A DNA stretch of 62,078 bases from QNZT01 sp964573205. GTDB taxonomy: Bacteria > Campylobacterota > Campylobacteria > Campylobacterales > QNZT01. Position 1 is the first letter of the stretch. Every line of letters starts with the position of its first letter. Location of the stretch: the NCBI GenBank assembly GCA_964573205.1, contig CAZNIT010000033.1, positions 1-62,078 on the forward strand, written 5' to 3'. This document shows positions 8,908 through 18,272 of the stretch, piece by piece. The notes under the pieces are model-generated. The model did no database searches, was not told where the DNA came from, and worked only from the letters and a program-made list of their open reading frames with translations. The position numbers were made by a program, and so were the translations under genes.

Positions 8908-9852
8908 ATGGCAGTAGATTTAGTTAACCCGAATGATACTCATGTTCAAAAAGTTTCTCACAAAAGTTCCACTCTTGAAAAAAGAGCTCCTCTTGTCGCA
9001 ACCGCCATCTCTTTGGTACTGGCTATCGTAAAACTTACGGTAGGATTGATGAGCGGTTCCGTCGCTCTTTTGGCTTCCGCGGTCGATTCGATTATGGATA
9101 TGTTCGTTTCGGTTTTCAATTTTTTAGCCATTAGGCTCTCCGATAGAAGTCCCGATGAAAGATTTGCTTTCGGATACGGAAAAGTGGAAGCTCTGGCGGC
9201 TACTCTTGAAGGTCTTGTCGTTATGGGCTCCGGTATATACATTATCTACGAATCCGTTCAAAAATTTATAAATAAAGAGAGTGTTACGCATATATCGCTC
9301 TCTATCGCCGTAATGATATTTTCTATTCTAGTTGTCGGCGGTTTGGTCGCATTTTTAACTCATGTGGTAAAAAAGACGAACAATATGGTCATAAAAGCCG
9401 ATCTTCTTCACTATAAAACCGACCTTTTCAGCAATAGTGCGGTATTGCTCTCTTTGGCGATCATATATTTCACCGATTGGTTTTGGGTTGACATACTTTT
9501 TGGAGCCGCTATCGGTATATATATCATCAAAGAAGCATACGAGCTTGTTCAAGAAGGTACAAAAGTACTACTTGATGTATCTTTGCCAAAAGAAGAAGTT
9601 CAAAAGATTATTTCACTTGTCGAAAACGATCCCGATATTACCGATTTTCACTTTTTAAAGACGCGATTCGCGGGAAAATATAAATTCGTGGAGATCCATA
9701 TAGTCTTAGTACCTGACATCCCGCTACTTCACGCTCATCATATTGCCGACTCGGTAGAGGAGAAGATCAAGGAGATCGATACGCAAAGTCAATGGCATAT
9801 CATGATACACCTAGACCCATATGACGACTCGGTGGCTCATAACCACGACTAG
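8908..9852 (+). CDS. Cation diffusion facilitator family metal efflux protein (FieF-like)
   Basis: I choose the ATG at 8908 (314 residues) because GCAGGAG stands just upstream; the frame is open to 8854. About six membrane segments are followed by a C-terminal cytoplasmic domain (about 220-310). The metal-site motifs are present: SAVDSIMDMF in segment two and LLHYKTDLFSN (HxxxD) in segment five, in the pattern of FieF/YiiP. Such proteins export Zn2+, Fe2+ or related metals in exchange for protons. Histidines near the C-terminus (HAHH, HDPYDDSVAHNHD-like tail) could bind metal. The stop overlaps the stop of the convergent next gene. Confidence 0.88.
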   Translation: MAVDLVNPNDTHVQKVSHKSSTLEKRAPLVATAISLVLAIVKLTVGLMSGSVALLASAVDSIMDMFVSVFNFLAIRLSDRSPDERFAFGYGKVEALAATLEGLVVMGSGIYIIYESVQKFINKESVTHISLSIAVMIFSILVVGGLVAFLTHVVKKTNNMVIKADLLHYKTDLFSNSAVLLSLAIIYFTDWFWVDILFGAAIGIYIIKEAYELVQEGTKVLLDVSLPKEEVQKIISLVENDPDITDFHFLKTRFAGKYKFVEIHIVLVPDIPLLHAHHIADSVEEKIKEIDTQSQWHIMIHLDPYDDSVAHNHD

Positions 9853-10988
9853 GGCTCTTGTATATATCCTGTTGCGGCTCTAAAACCTATGCTAGGATCT
9901 TTAAATCCCAAACCGTAATCAAGCTTCGCCGCGGATATTCCGACAAGTTCCCTATCTCCTCTGGCATTGGAACCGCCTCTTGCCACTACGGCATAGGGAT
10001 CCACATCGCCGATCTCACCCGTAAGATTCAAAACGTCTGTCGCACCGCTTGTAGTGGAACCGTCAAAATATTTTCCGACACCGTATATATACGAAAGAGG
10101 TCTGTTTTGATCTTTAAGTATAGGCATCCACCATTTGGGAGTATTCAAGCCCAGCGATATATAGTCCGACATACCGCCGTCCCCACCTAAAAATCTATCG
10201 TCGATAGCGAACATTCCGTTTGTCCATTCGGACTTCGAACCGCTTAAATCAAACACTTGCGTTTTATAATCCGACGGAACCAGCGGATCGTTTCCAAGCA
10301 GAGAGTTTTCTATAATAAAATATCTTCTATCGTCCGAGTCGAATTTATCTCCTTGGTACAATTTACCTTTTCCCACTTCGCCGCTATCCCAATTTTGCTT
10401 GTTGTTTATAACGAGTTTAACAACTTGCATCCACTGCTTTTCACTAGGCAAAGAAATCGTCCATTTAGAGCCCTCTATCTGCGAATTTTCCAGCGCAAAA
10501 GCGGCTTCTACCGGGCTATAACCGCCGGCGGATTCTTTATCCGAAGAGAAATATACTCTATTTGCTTTAAATTCACTTAAATCGCTTAAATGCAGATTTA
10601 TAAAATCGGTACCGTTTTGATCCAACTGAATATCGAATCGACCGCTTTGTTTATCGAAGATCACAAACTTGTTTCTTATAAAATCACTCACACTCAACGG
10701 ATTTTGAATTTGTAAGGTCTCGTTGCTCTCAACCGCTTCATATTTGGCCAACCAAAAACCGTCTTCGTTTATACCGTCATCATCGACATCGAACCCTCCG
10801 GGAATATAGACGAAATTATTTTTAAGCATCCTTTTTCCATCATCGGTATCATATATCCACTGCACTTTAGTACCCGAAGCGGTTATTCTATTGCCAGAAC
10901 CGTCATAGAGAGTGCTTCGGTCGCCTCCGCATCCGAAGATAAAAATAGTCAAAAGAGGTAATCCGACACAAATATATTTTCTTTTCAT
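9849..10988 (-). CDS. Lipoprotein with formylglycine-generating-enzyme (FGE/SUMF1)-like domain
   Basis: The 379-residue protein has a lipoprotein signal with lipobox IFGC (Cys20). The rest shows the FGE-sulfatase fold landmarks in order: FVYIPGGF near residue 60, FWLAKYEAVE, LPSEKQW, VFDLSGSKSEWTNG, VARGGSNARGD and IGFRAA at the C-terminus. The catalytic cysteine pair of true FGE enzymes is not evident, so it is more likely a structural or binding relative in the outer membrane or periplasm. It lies 10 bases downstream of the OmpA/TSP3 gene and probably shares its mRNA. Its TAG stop overlaps the CDF gene's TAG through a shared CTAG. Confidence 0.7.
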   Translation of the reverse strand: MKRKYICVGLPLLTIFIFGCGGDRSTLYDGSGNRITASGTKVQWIYDTDDGKRMLKNNFVYIPGGFDVDDDGINEDGFWLAKYEAVESNETLQIQNPLSVSDFIRNKFVIFDKQSGRFDIQLDQNGTDFINLHLSDLSEFKANRVYFSSDKESAGGYSPVEAAFALENSQIEGSKWTISLPSEKQWMQVVKLVINNKQNWDSGEVGKGKLYQGDKFDSDDRRYFIIENSLLGNDPLVPSDYKTQVFDLSGSKSEWTNGMFAIDDRFLGGDGGMSDYISLGLNTPKWWMPILKDQNRPLSYIYGVGKYFDGSTTSGATDVLNLTGEIGDVDPYAVVARGGSNARGDRELVGISAAKLDYGLGFKDPSIGFRAATGYIQEP

Positions 10989-10998
10989 AACTCACTCC

Positions 10999-12114
10999 TT
11001 AATGATGTATTATCGCTTCGATTCTTCGGTTTTTCGCACGACCTTCAACCGTAAGGTTGTCGGCTATCGGATTAAGCGAACCTTTACCCACGGCCGTGAT
11101 TCTCGAACTTGATATTCCCTCTTTAATCAACGCCTTTTTAACCGATTCGGCTCTTCTTTGAGAAAGTATCATATTTTTCTTTTCATCACCGCTACTGTCC
11201 GTATAGCCTTCGATAGTTACCGATATATTCGGTAGTGATTTCATGTAATCGGCAAACTCTTTTATCTTGGAGATAGAGTATTTCGTCAAAGTCGCTTTAT
11301 TAGATTCGAAATTGACTTCGAGAGTTTTTTGGATTCCGCATCCGCTTTTATCGACTTTAAATTTATAAGGGGTGTTCGGACACTCGTCGATATCGTCCGT
11401 AACACCGTCATTGTCGGTATCGAGTAAAATCTTCTTTTGAACTTTTTTTACCGGTTTGGGTAACGGAGCTTTTTTTATTTCGCATCCGTTTGCGTCCACC
11501 TTGACTCCCGCCGGTGTATCGGGGCATAAATCCTCGGCATTCAACACTCCGTCACCGTCGCTATCGGGTACGAACTCCTGAGTATGAAAAGGGATATTGA
11601 TTCCGAACAATATAGCAAATTCATTATCCTCATCGTCGTTTGCGGTATCAAAAACCTGTATAGCTTTAAATTCGGTAGCAAGATTTATGAGATCGTTCAA
11701 AGGATACTTCAATCCGAATCCGACTTGAGAGAAAAACTTATTATCAAACCCTTCTCTGGAACTGTTTACCTTTTCATAACCCAGTCCCGCGAAAAAATAG
11801 GGATCGACATAATATTTATCGCTTAGAAGCAGCTCGTACTGTCCGTCAAGAGCTATCTGAAACAGAGAACTTACACCGCCTTCATCCTTATCTTCGTCTA
11901 TGTTGATATAGACCAGATCGACTCTTGGCTTTATAGCATATCCCAAATCATAGCTAAAATCAGCCGCTAATGTCCCTTTTTTAAAGTTCCAGCCGTCTTC
12001 GTTATCGATCGATGTCAAACCGGTTTTAAGCGAAACATCAAATTCGACCGTTTCAGCATGAAGAGTCGAGACAAAGGAGATTGCCGCCAATGAAGAGAGT
12101 AATATCTTGTTCAT
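10999..12114 (-). CDS. OmpA-family outer-membrane protein with thrombospondin type 3 repeats
   Basis: The ATG at 12114 is preferred (371 residues) because AAGGAAAACCTT precedes it. A cleavable signal (about 1-20, ending HAE) leads into an OmpA-like beta-barrel (about 20-180), then two calcium-binding type-3 repeats (DSDGDGVLNAEDLCPDTPAG and a DTDNDGVTDDIDECPNTP copy, about 185-255), then an OmpA peptidoglycan-binding domain with GYTDSSGD and LSQRRAESV. The plan matches OprF-like porins linking outer membrane and wall. The linked FGE-type lipoprotein may be its partner; that is inference. Confidence 0.88.
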   Translation of the reverse strand: MNKILLSSLAAISFVSTLHAETVEFDVSLKTGLTSIDNEDGWNFKKGTLAADFSYDLGYAIKPRVDLVYINIDEDKDEGGVSSLFQIALDGQYELLLSDKYYVDPYFFAGLGYEKVNSSREGFDNKFFSQVGFGLKYPLNDLINLATEFKAIQVFDTANDDEDNEFAILFGINIPFHTQEFVPDSDGDGVLNAEDLCPDTPAGVKVDANGCEIKKAPLPKPVKKVQKKILLDTDNDGVTDDIDECPNTPYKFKVDKSGCGIQKTLEVNFESNKATLTKYSISKIKEFADYMKSLPNISVTIEGYTDSSGDEKKNMILSQRRAESVKKALIKEGISSSRITAVGKGSLNPIADNLTVEGRAKNRRIEAIIHH

Positions 12115-12211
12115 AAGGTTTTCCTTCATATAAAATTATGATTATTTTAACACATATTATATGAAAGTTAATTATTTTATAACTTATCTATTCCTTATGT
12201 ACCTGAAGTAA

Positions 12212-12730
12212 CTATTTATCCAAATTATTTTCGATGAGAGTAATAACTTTTTCAACTTGATGAGAGTCTAATTTACCGAAATTTTGAAAGATCAATTTGC
12301 CCTCTTTGTTAAAAACGAGAATATCGGAACTATCATCCGCAAGCATCCACTTTTTGACAAGAACCTTTTTTTTGTCTTTAACATATATGGCATTTGGATA
12401 CTTTTTTTGTTTCTTTTTAAGTTTACTGTTTATCAGAAAATTCGGCATCCAAGTCGCAGCCATATTGACTATGGCGATAGAGGCGTATTTATCGGAAGGA
12501 AAATTTTTAGCTTTTAACGCATCGCTAAATTCGTTATTGGTATCTCTTTCGTCAGGATCAACATAAAAAAGTACATATACTTTACCTTTTATCATATCCG
12601 AACTCCAAGCACTACCGTCAACCAAACCGCCGTTTTTACCTTCTAACACTACCGAGGGCGGAGTGTCTCCGAGAGTCAAAGACCAGGCATTGCAGATCCA
12701 GAGTATGAACAAAAGAAAAGTTCTCTTCAC
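12212..12730 (-). CDS. YtfJ-family periplasmic thioredoxin-fold protein
   Basis: The 172-residue protein has a signal peptide (about 1-17) and a thioredoxin-like fold without the CxxC active site. The segments KVYVLFYVDP, DKYASIAIVNM, WMLADDSSDILVFNKEGKLIF and the C-terminal helix line up with E. coli YtfJ from memory of that sequence. The start is GTG at 12730 with AAGGA six bases upstream. Function in the family is unknown. A TATAAT box at 12752-12757 on the minus strand precedes it. Confidence 0.65.
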   Translation of the reverse strand: MKRTFLLFILWICNAWSLTLGDTPPSVVLEGKNGGLVDGSAWSSDMIKGKVYVLFYVDPDERDTNNEFSDALKAKNFPSDKYASIAIVNMAATWMPNFLINSKLKKKQKKYPNAIYVKDKKKVLVKKWMLADDSSDILVFNKEGKLIFQNFGKLDSHQVEKVITLIENNLDK

Positions 12731-12751
12731 CTTTTATCCTTTTTTTTGGAT

Positions 12752-12757
12752 ATTATA
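12752..12757 (-). promoter_or_regulatory. -10 box of the YtfJ-like gene
   Basis: A perfect minus-strand TATAAT, 22 bases upstream of the GTG start. The remainder of the 125-base gap to the next gene contains only AT-rich sequence without a recognised element. Confidence 0.45.
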
Positions 12758-12855
12758 CCAAAACTTTTAAGTAAAAGATCACAATCCGATAAGCTTTTTT
12801 ATAGAAAGTATGTAAAATAACCGACATAAACGATGATCGAACAGATTGGGTGATA

Positions 12856-13107
12856 TTATTTGCCGGCTATATCCTTCATATGCTGTATAAATTTTTCACC
12901 TAGCACACCGTCCTTTAAAAGAGTCTTTTGTGAGTTTTTTATCAACTCTTTATCTTCGGCACCCAAAGAATCACTTTTAACTTTTTCTTCGAGATGCGAA
13001 GATATATTCGATTCCGTTTGTTTGATTTCGTCTTTTTTTTCGCCGTTTTGCGAACTACACCCGCCAAACATCATACCGCCGATCAGAAGAACCATGACAT
13101 ACTTCAT
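12856..13107 (-). CDS. Small lipoprotein of unknown function
   Basis: An 83-residue protein with a clear lipoprotein signal: positive start, hydrophobic stretch and lipobox FGGC (Cys17), followed by a charged, helix-prone mature part rich in Lys, Glu and Ser. A TATAAT box on the minus strand at 13131-13136 and a GGAG upstream of the ATG support expression. No family was recognised. Confidence 0.65.
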   Translation of the reverse strand: MKYVMVLLIGGMMFGGCSSQNGEKKDEIKQTESNISSHLEEKVKSDSLGAEDKELIKNSQKTLLKDGVLGEKFIQHMKDIAGK

Positions 13108-13130
13108 AAAAGACTCCGTTATTTCTTTTT

Positions 13131-13136
13131 ATTATA
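13131..13136 (-). promoter_or_regulatory. -10 box of the small lipoprotein gene
   Basis: A perfect TATAAT on the minus strand, 24 bases before the lipoprotein ATG and just downstream of the RND gene stop, so the lipoprotein probably has its own promoter in addition to any read-through. Confidence 0.45.
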
Positions 13137-13158
13137 CCTTCATAAGAGTAAACACAGC

Positions 13159-15441
13159 TTAATATTCACCTTTCTTCTTTTCACTGACACTCAGTAAAGC
13201 GGGTAGTAACACCATATCAACGATAAACGCGATTATAAGCGCTATCGCGGTTACGACACCGAAATTAAAATTCGGTAAGAAATCACTTCCCATAAACATT
13301 GCAAAAGCGACACTCAATATAATCGTCGTAAATAAAATCGCTTTTCCGGCATACTTTAAAACATAATCAAACGCCTCTTCAATATTTAGATCTCTTTTTC
13401 TAGCTTCGAAATATTTTACAAGAAAATGGATCGTATCATCAACCGCGACACCGAGGATTATCGCCCCGCTTACCGCGACACCAAGATCAATATTTATACC
13501 AAGCCATCCCATAACACCCAACACCAAAGCTATAGGTAGAATATTCGGTATGAGAAAAACCCAGATCAGACGCAGATTTCTAAAAATTAAAAACATCACT
13601 AGTGAAACTAAAAAGATCGCAAGTGACATCGAGTAGATGAGCGTATCCGTTACATCTTTTTGCATATGCGCAAACATCTTTGTCTGACCGTTCACTTTAG
13701 CGCTGTAAGGTGTTTTCTCCCACCACTTTTCAGCCCACTCTATCATCTCGAGATCTTTGCTCGTATCGACTATATTCACATTTGCGGTTACCCTCAAAAA
13801 TCTCTCGTTTATATCCATTTTGTCGTTTATCTCCATTCCCTGAGGCAAGGAGAAAGAATATAACAAAAGATATTGCGCGATCAGGTTTTGATCTTTTGGA
13901 ATCGTATCACTTTGATTTAAGACTATATTAAACCTCTTTATCACATCCATCAGTGAGTTCATATGACGAATATCGGGATACTTCTCCCGGTACTCCTCAT
14001 AAAATTTTTCAACCGTTTTTAAAAAATCGGGATCTTTTATGCCGTTTGCCCTGCCGCTGTCAACCACTATCTCGTATGCCATAGGACCGGTAAGGTTTTC
14101 TTGAAGAAAATCGGTCGATTTTCTTATCTCAACCTCTTTGTCAAAATAACGAATCGTATTGCTATCGACTTTGACTTTAAATAATCCCGCCGCTAAGACG
14201 ACAAATATACCCAGTGTAATCAAAATTATCTTTTTATCATGATTTACGATGAAATGACCGTAATGAAAATTATCTATTCGGTTTTTTTCACTCTTTAGAT
14301 TTTGCGGTTTTATCTCTTTTTTCAACAAAAGTAAAACGCTAGGCATCCAAAATACGCTGATCAAAAATGCCAAAATAGCGCCGGAAGCCGTTGCTATTCC
14401 CAATGTCGAGACAGGTACGACATGACTTATTCCAAGAGAAGCAAAACCGATCGCCGTCGTAAGTGATGTTAAAAATATAGGCAGCAGATTCTTTTGCATA
14501 CTAAGATATACCGACTCTCTTGTACTTTTACCCTCTCTTTTGTACATCAACCAGACTATATAGACATGAACGGCGTCCGCTATACCGATCGCGACGATAA
14601 ATACGGGAATATTCGCCGTAAAGTTATTTAGTTTGTAACCTAACAACACCTGTATGGAAAGTACGGTCAAAAAAGTCAAAACGACTACGCCCATAGGAAT
14701 CAAAGCTCCGCTTACTCTTCTAAATAATGCATATAAAAGAACTAAAACGGTAAATATAACAAGCGGTGTAAAAGTTCCTCCGTCATTTTGTGCGATAGTC
14801 ACAAACGAAGCGTTAAGCGGAGGACCGCCGTTTAACCAAAACATGTAGCCCGTCTCTTTTCTCAAGGGCTCTAAAATCTCTTCAAGCTCTTTTAAAATAT
14901 AAAAACTTTTGTCACCGTCATCGTTTACTTTTGGTGTGAGTCTGGCTAAAATCATAGCCGTTTTACCATCTTCACTCACAAAAGCTCCTCGTATATCTCT
15001 GTCGTTTAACGCAATCTCTTTTTTTGAAGCCAGATACTCTTTAGTGGCGCTATCGATATCTTGGATAAAATCCTCTACCAGAACATTGTCTCTATCCTCC
15101 GGGTCTGCGTGAACATATTGAAAATTGCTAAGTGAATCGACTCTGGCAATATGCTGCATCCTCCACATTTTTTGTGTAATCGTATCTATGGTTTTTAGAG
15201 CTTTTTTTGTAAAAATCCCGTTTTCATCTTTAAACGCCACCGTTATTCCGGTATCGTTTCCGAAAACTTTTCGAAACTCGTCATAATCTTTTATAAGTTG
15301 AGACTCTTCATCAAACCATATTCTATAATCACCCTCGAACTCAAGATTTTTTAGATTTGAAGAGAGCATCAAAACCAAAAGCGGAATCGCTACCGCTATC
15401 GCCCATTTGAAGCGATCGAGAAAATCTATATATTTTTTCAT
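13159..15441 (-). CDS. RND superfamily exporter, MMPL / COG1033 type
   Basis: The 760-residue protein has the RND internal duplication: a membrane segment (about 12-30), a large periplasmic loop (30-220), five segments, and then the same plan again from about residue 395. The proton-relay region motifs GIADAVHVY and GVAVDDTIHFL occur at equivalent places in the two halves. It is shorter than AcrB and belongs to the predicted exporter group related to MMPL and HpnN, which move lipids or hydrophobic compounds. It is last in an operon with a LolA-like protein and an outer-membrane barrel, suggesting a trans-envelope lipid or lipophilic-compound exporter. Confidence 0.85.
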   Translation of the reverse strand: MKKYIDFLDRFKWAIAVAIPLLVLMLSSNLKNLEFEGDYRIWFDEESQLIKDYDEFRKVFGNDTGITVAFKDENGIFTKKALKTIDTITQKMWRMQHIARVDSLSNFQYVHADPEDRDNVLVEDFIQDIDSATKEYLASKKEIALNDRDIRGAFVSEDGKTAMILARLTPKVNDDGDKSFYILKELEEILEPLRKETGYMFWLNGGPPLNASFVTIAQNDGGTFTPLVIFTVLVLLYALFRRVSGALIPMGVVVLTFLTVLSIQVLLGYKLNNFTANIPVFIVAIGIADAVHVYIVWLMYKREGKSTRESVYLSMQKNLLPIFLTSLTTAIGFASLGISHVVPVSTLGIATASGAILAFLISVFWMPSVLLLLKKEIKPQNLKSEKNRIDNFHYGHFIVNHDKKIILITLGIFVVLAAGLFKVKVDSNTIRYFDKEVEIRKSTDFLQENLTGPMAYEIVVDSGRANGIKDPDFLKTVEKFYEEYREKYPDIRHMNSLMDVIKRFNIVLNQSDTIPKDQNLIAQYLLLYSFSLPQGMEINDKMDINERFLRVTANVNIVDTSKDLEMIEWAEKWWEKTPYSAKVNGQTKMFAHMQKDVTDTLIYSMSLAIFLVSLVMFLIFRNLRLIWVFLIPNILPIALVLGVMGWLGINIDLGVAVSGAIILGVAVDDTIHFLVKYFEARKRDLNIEEAFDYVLKYAGKAILFTTIILSVAFAMFMGSDFLPNFNFGVVTAIALIIAFIVDMVLLPALLSVSEKKKGEY

Positions 15442-15450
15442 TTTTTATCC

Positions 15451-16623
15451 TTAAAAATAGTAACTTACCGTCAGTTTCAGATGATCCAGATCATCAAAAT
15501 AAGATTCCTCGTTATCCGCATTTAAATGTTGATAATGAAGCTGCACTTTATAACTTTCATACAATCTTGTCTCATATTTAAAAAAGTATATTTTCTCACT
15601 GCTCTCAAGATCAATGTCAACTCCGGCTAAAATCTCGGAACTTGCAAGATCGTTAAATGTAAGTCTGCCGCCGAAATAGAGATCGTTTTGAAAAAGCTGT
15701 CCAAGCTCTTTAACGCTTAACTTCGTATCGTTAAACCGGTCATATCTGTAGTATTCGACCAAAAGCCCCAAATCTTTTTTATCCCATATGCCATAAAGAG
15801 TACGCTCCAATCCCAAACCGCTTTGCAGATAATCGCTCACCTTTACATCATCACTTGCCGCTAAAGCCGCTTCCGCTTTGTAAATCGTATCTTCATAAAC
15901 CAAAGTCGCGTAAGCCATAAGCTTATTTACCCAATACGCGTTTTGATAAAGTCTGCCCTCTTTGTAACTAAAATAACGCTGCGAGTCATAACCGGCTTCA
16001 TATATAAACGCATAATCGATCTGCATCTCATCACCGAAACCGGCGTATCTTAGAAAAATGGAAGGACGATTATCGTATTGCGTTTTAAGATCATTGTCAT
16101 AAGGAAACGGTAAAAAATTGTAAACCGATTCTTTATCCTGAATCTTTTGATCTTCTTCTTTAAACTTTAACATCATAGAGAATTCGGAGTTTTCAAAAAA
16201 CTTTGTCCATGAGAGATTCCAAGCTCCGAGCTTTTTATCATAATCGAAGGGATCATCAAGGAGATCTTTCGTATTAAATACATCAACGATGTTATAAACT
16301 TCCAGCGCACCCCAAAAAAGCGTATTTTTTCCTATCAATAACTCACTATCTTCAAAATCATACTTATAGTACAATTCACTGAAGTCTATATATCTTCTTT
16401 CGCTATCTTTAAAATCATAAATCGCTTTTGCTTTCAGTTTCAACTTTGCCTTACGGAGATTTTTTTTAATTTCAAATTCACTCCTAAGCGCCGCGGAAGC
16501 TTCTCTTTTTCCGTCAATATCATGAGAGAAATAGTCCCCCTCGATACCGATATCTCCTTTATACTCCAAATCACCCGCAACAAGTGAAGATAAAAACAGT
16601 AAAATTGCGAACGGATATATCAT
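15451..16623 (-). CDS. Predicted outer-membrane beta-barrel protein of the RND/LolA-like module
   Basis: The 390-residue protein has a signal peptide (about 1-17) and then alternating aromatic/polar strands across its length, ending in the outer-membrane signature SYYF with C-terminal Phe. Segments such as YIDFSELYYKYDFEDSELLIGK and FWGALEVYNIVDVFNTKD resemble large barrel proteins that accompany COG1033 exporters, but I cannot name the family with certainty. Its ATG overlaps the LolA-like gene stop by four bases and it ends nine bases before the RND gene, so the three are co-transcribed. Confidence 0.7.
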   Translation of the reverse strand: MIYPFAILLFLSSLVAGDLEYKGDIGIEGDYFSHDIDGKREASAALRSEFEIKKNLRKAKLKLKAKAIYDFKDSERRYIDFSELYYKYDFEDSELLIGKNTLFWGALEVYNIVDVFNTKDLLDDPFDYDKKLGAWNLSWTKFFENSEFSMMLKFKEEDQKIQDKESVYNFLPFPYDNDLKTQYDNRPSIFLRYAGFGDEMQIDYAFIYEAGYDSQRYFSYKEGRLYQNAYWVNKLMAYATLVYEDTIYKAEAALAASDDVKVSDYLQSGLGLERTLYGIWDKKDLGLLVEYYRYDRFNDTKLSVKELGQLFQNDLYFGGRLTFNDLASSEILAGVDIDLESSEKIYFFKYETRLYESYKVQLHYQHLNADNEESYFDDLDHLKLTVSYYF

Positions 16624-17372
16624 CTTTTTAAAACCCGTTTATTAAATTCTTTGTCGCTAAGTCCTACTTTGATTTTGTCTTCAACCCATATAAGTACGGT
16701 CTCTTTATCGTTTTGGTGATTTTTCATCCTTATCTTGCCGACTCTCCAAACACCGTCGATCTTCTTGTAGTCATCAAAAACGGCTGTTTTCAACAAAGAT
16801 CCTTTTCTATCGTAATAATCTACTTTTTTTACTAAAAAGGTATCTTTCTCCACCCAAGTGATCTGTTTCGTATATCCCGACAACTTATCTTTTGGAATCC
16901 TCTCTCCCTTATAACATATCTTATCCCCGCAAGGTACTTCGACGCTCTCTCCCGGATATGTATATTTCTCCACCTCCTGAGAAGATATATCTTCATAACT
17001 AAACTCGCTTCCCATAAACGAACCGCTTTTATTTCGACTGGATATCCTTTTGACTCTTTTCAAGGCGGGCAGATAAAGCCACTGATCGTCATCTTTGTTT
17101 ACATGCTGATATGTCAAAAGTTTCGTTCCCTTGACATCGGCAGGAGACAAAAACTCCATCAAAGATTTATCTCCACCCTCTTTTTCAAGCGTTCTGCCTC
17201 TCATATCGCGAACGGTTTTTTGTCCCGCACCGTTTATCATAACCATCTGCATTACGGATTTTGAACTCTTAAAACCGCTTGTAACTTCATCGGCTTTTTT
17301 CGCTATCTCGTAGCCGCTTAAAGCAAAAAGGCTCACACAAGCCGTAAAAGTCGTAAAGAGTATTTTTTTCAT
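16620..17372 (-). CDS. Outer-membrane lipoprotein-sorting (LolA-like) periplasmic protein
   Basis: The 250-residue protein has a signal peptide (about 1-20) and the features of the LolA-like family found beside RND exporters: VTSGFKSSKSVMQMVMIN, the YLPALKRVKRISSRNKSGSFMGSEFSYEDI block, and a C-terminal region ending in VGLSDKEFNKRVLKR. The LolA/LolB fold binds lipids in a half-barrel, so it probably ferries a lipid-like substrate between the RND protein and the outer-membrane barrel. This is not the housekeeping LolA, judging by context and length. Confidence 0.8.
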   Translation of the reverse strand: MKKILFTTFTACVSLFALSGYEIAKKADEVTSGFKSSKSVMQMVMINGAGQKTVRDMRGRTLEKEGGDKSLMEFLSPADVKGTKLLTYQHVNKDDDQWLYLPALKRVKRISSRNKSGSFMGSEFSYEDISSQEVEKYTYPGESVEVPCGDKICYKGERIPKDKLSGYTKQITWVEKDTFLVKKVDYYDRKGSLLKTAVFDDYKKIDGVWRVGKIRMKNHQNDKETVLIWVEDKIKVGLSDKEFNKRVLKR

Positions 17373-17651
17373 CTAATTCTCCTGTATAAATTTTTTTAGT
17401 GATTCTATATATTTTTTAAAAGCATCGGTTCCCTCTTTTGTAATATGAACTACCGTCTTGGGACGCTTGGCTTCAAAGCTCTTCTCTATCTTCACATAAC
17501 CGGCTTTTTCCAATTTGTTCAGATGGCTAGAGAGATTTCCGTCGGTTACTTCAAGATACTCTTTTAACGCCTTAAAAGGCAACTCCTCGTTCGCAATGAG
17601 CAAAGAGATCAGTTTAGATCTGATATTTTGGTGTAACAGCGGATCAAACAC
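17373..17651 (-). CDS. Winged-helix transcriptional regulator (HTH_34 / ArsR-MarR-like)
   Basis: The 92-residue protein is a single winged helix: LHQNIRSKLISLL (helix 1), LPFKALKEYLEVTDGNLSSHLNKLEKAG (helix-turn-helix) and a wing YVKIEKSFEAKRPKTVVHIT, then a dimerisation helix. It lacks cysteines for metal sensing. The start is GTG at 17651, overlapping the preceding membrane-protein gene by eight bases; the exporter genes follow directly. It probably represses this operon through the inverted repeats near 18273-18300. Confidence 0.8.
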   Translation of the reverse strand: MFDPLLHQNIRSKLISLLIANEELPFKALKEYLEVTDGNLSSHLNKLEKAGYVKIEKSFEAKRPKTVVHITKEGTDAFKKYIESLKKFIQEN

Positions 17652-18264
17652 TATACATTCTTTTCATTTTAAACGCTACCAATATGGGTAAAATCCCAAG
17701 CAGTGCGAATGTTACCCCTTGAACAAAATAGAAGAACAAGGAGTTCAAATTTCCAAGATCACCGATAAAAAACGCCGACAATGTCAATATAACGGCCGCA
17801 AAAATATCCAAAACGGCCGTTTTTGTAAAGATACTTTGATTCAGTACGAACCCTACCGCAAAATCACCTATACCTATAACGAATATCCAGACGATGTATG
17901 CGGGGATAATCAAATCGTAACTTGCTAGCAGAGCGCTAAAAAGGGCTGCAAAAAGAGTGAGAAATGTAAACATACCGGCAATAAACCTCTGCTTTTTCGT
18001 GCAACTTTCTATATCATAAATTTCATTCTCTTTTTTGGTAAGCCCGCTTTCTATAACAAAGCCGACGCTCATCATAAAAAGAGAAAAAACAACTCCGCCT
18101 AAAATCGAACTTTTCATGATATATCCCATAAATAAGGTCATGATCATTCCAATCACGCCCCAAACGATAAAGGCGTTAAAGTTATACGGAAAAAATGTAT
18201 CTTTATCCACCAGTGCCGATTTTATAGCACTTAGATGCTCAAGCGCTTCATCCTTTTCACTCAT
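17644..18264 (-). CDS. Polytopic membrane protein, partner of the winged-helix regulator
   Basis: The 206-residue protein has a short charged N-terminus (1-30) and then about six hydrophobic segments. It is the first gene of the exporter operon and overlaps the regulator gene by eight bases. Small membrane proteins paired with HTH_34-type regulators occur in several phyla and may hold or sense a membrane signal for the regulator; this is inference from arrangement. The start ATG has AAAGGAAAA upstream. Confidence 0.6.
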   Translation of the reverse strand: MSEKDEALEHLSAIKSALVDKDTFFPYNFNAFIVWGVIGMIMTLFMGYIMKSSILGGVVFSLFMMSVGFVIESGLTKKENEIYDIESCTKKQRFIAGMFTFLTLFAALFSALLASYDLIIPAYIVWIFVIGIGDFAVGFVLNQSIFTKTAVLDIFAAVILTLSAFFIGDLGNLNSLFFYFVQGVTFALLGILPILVAFKMKRMYSV

Positions 18265-18272
18265 TCATTTTC

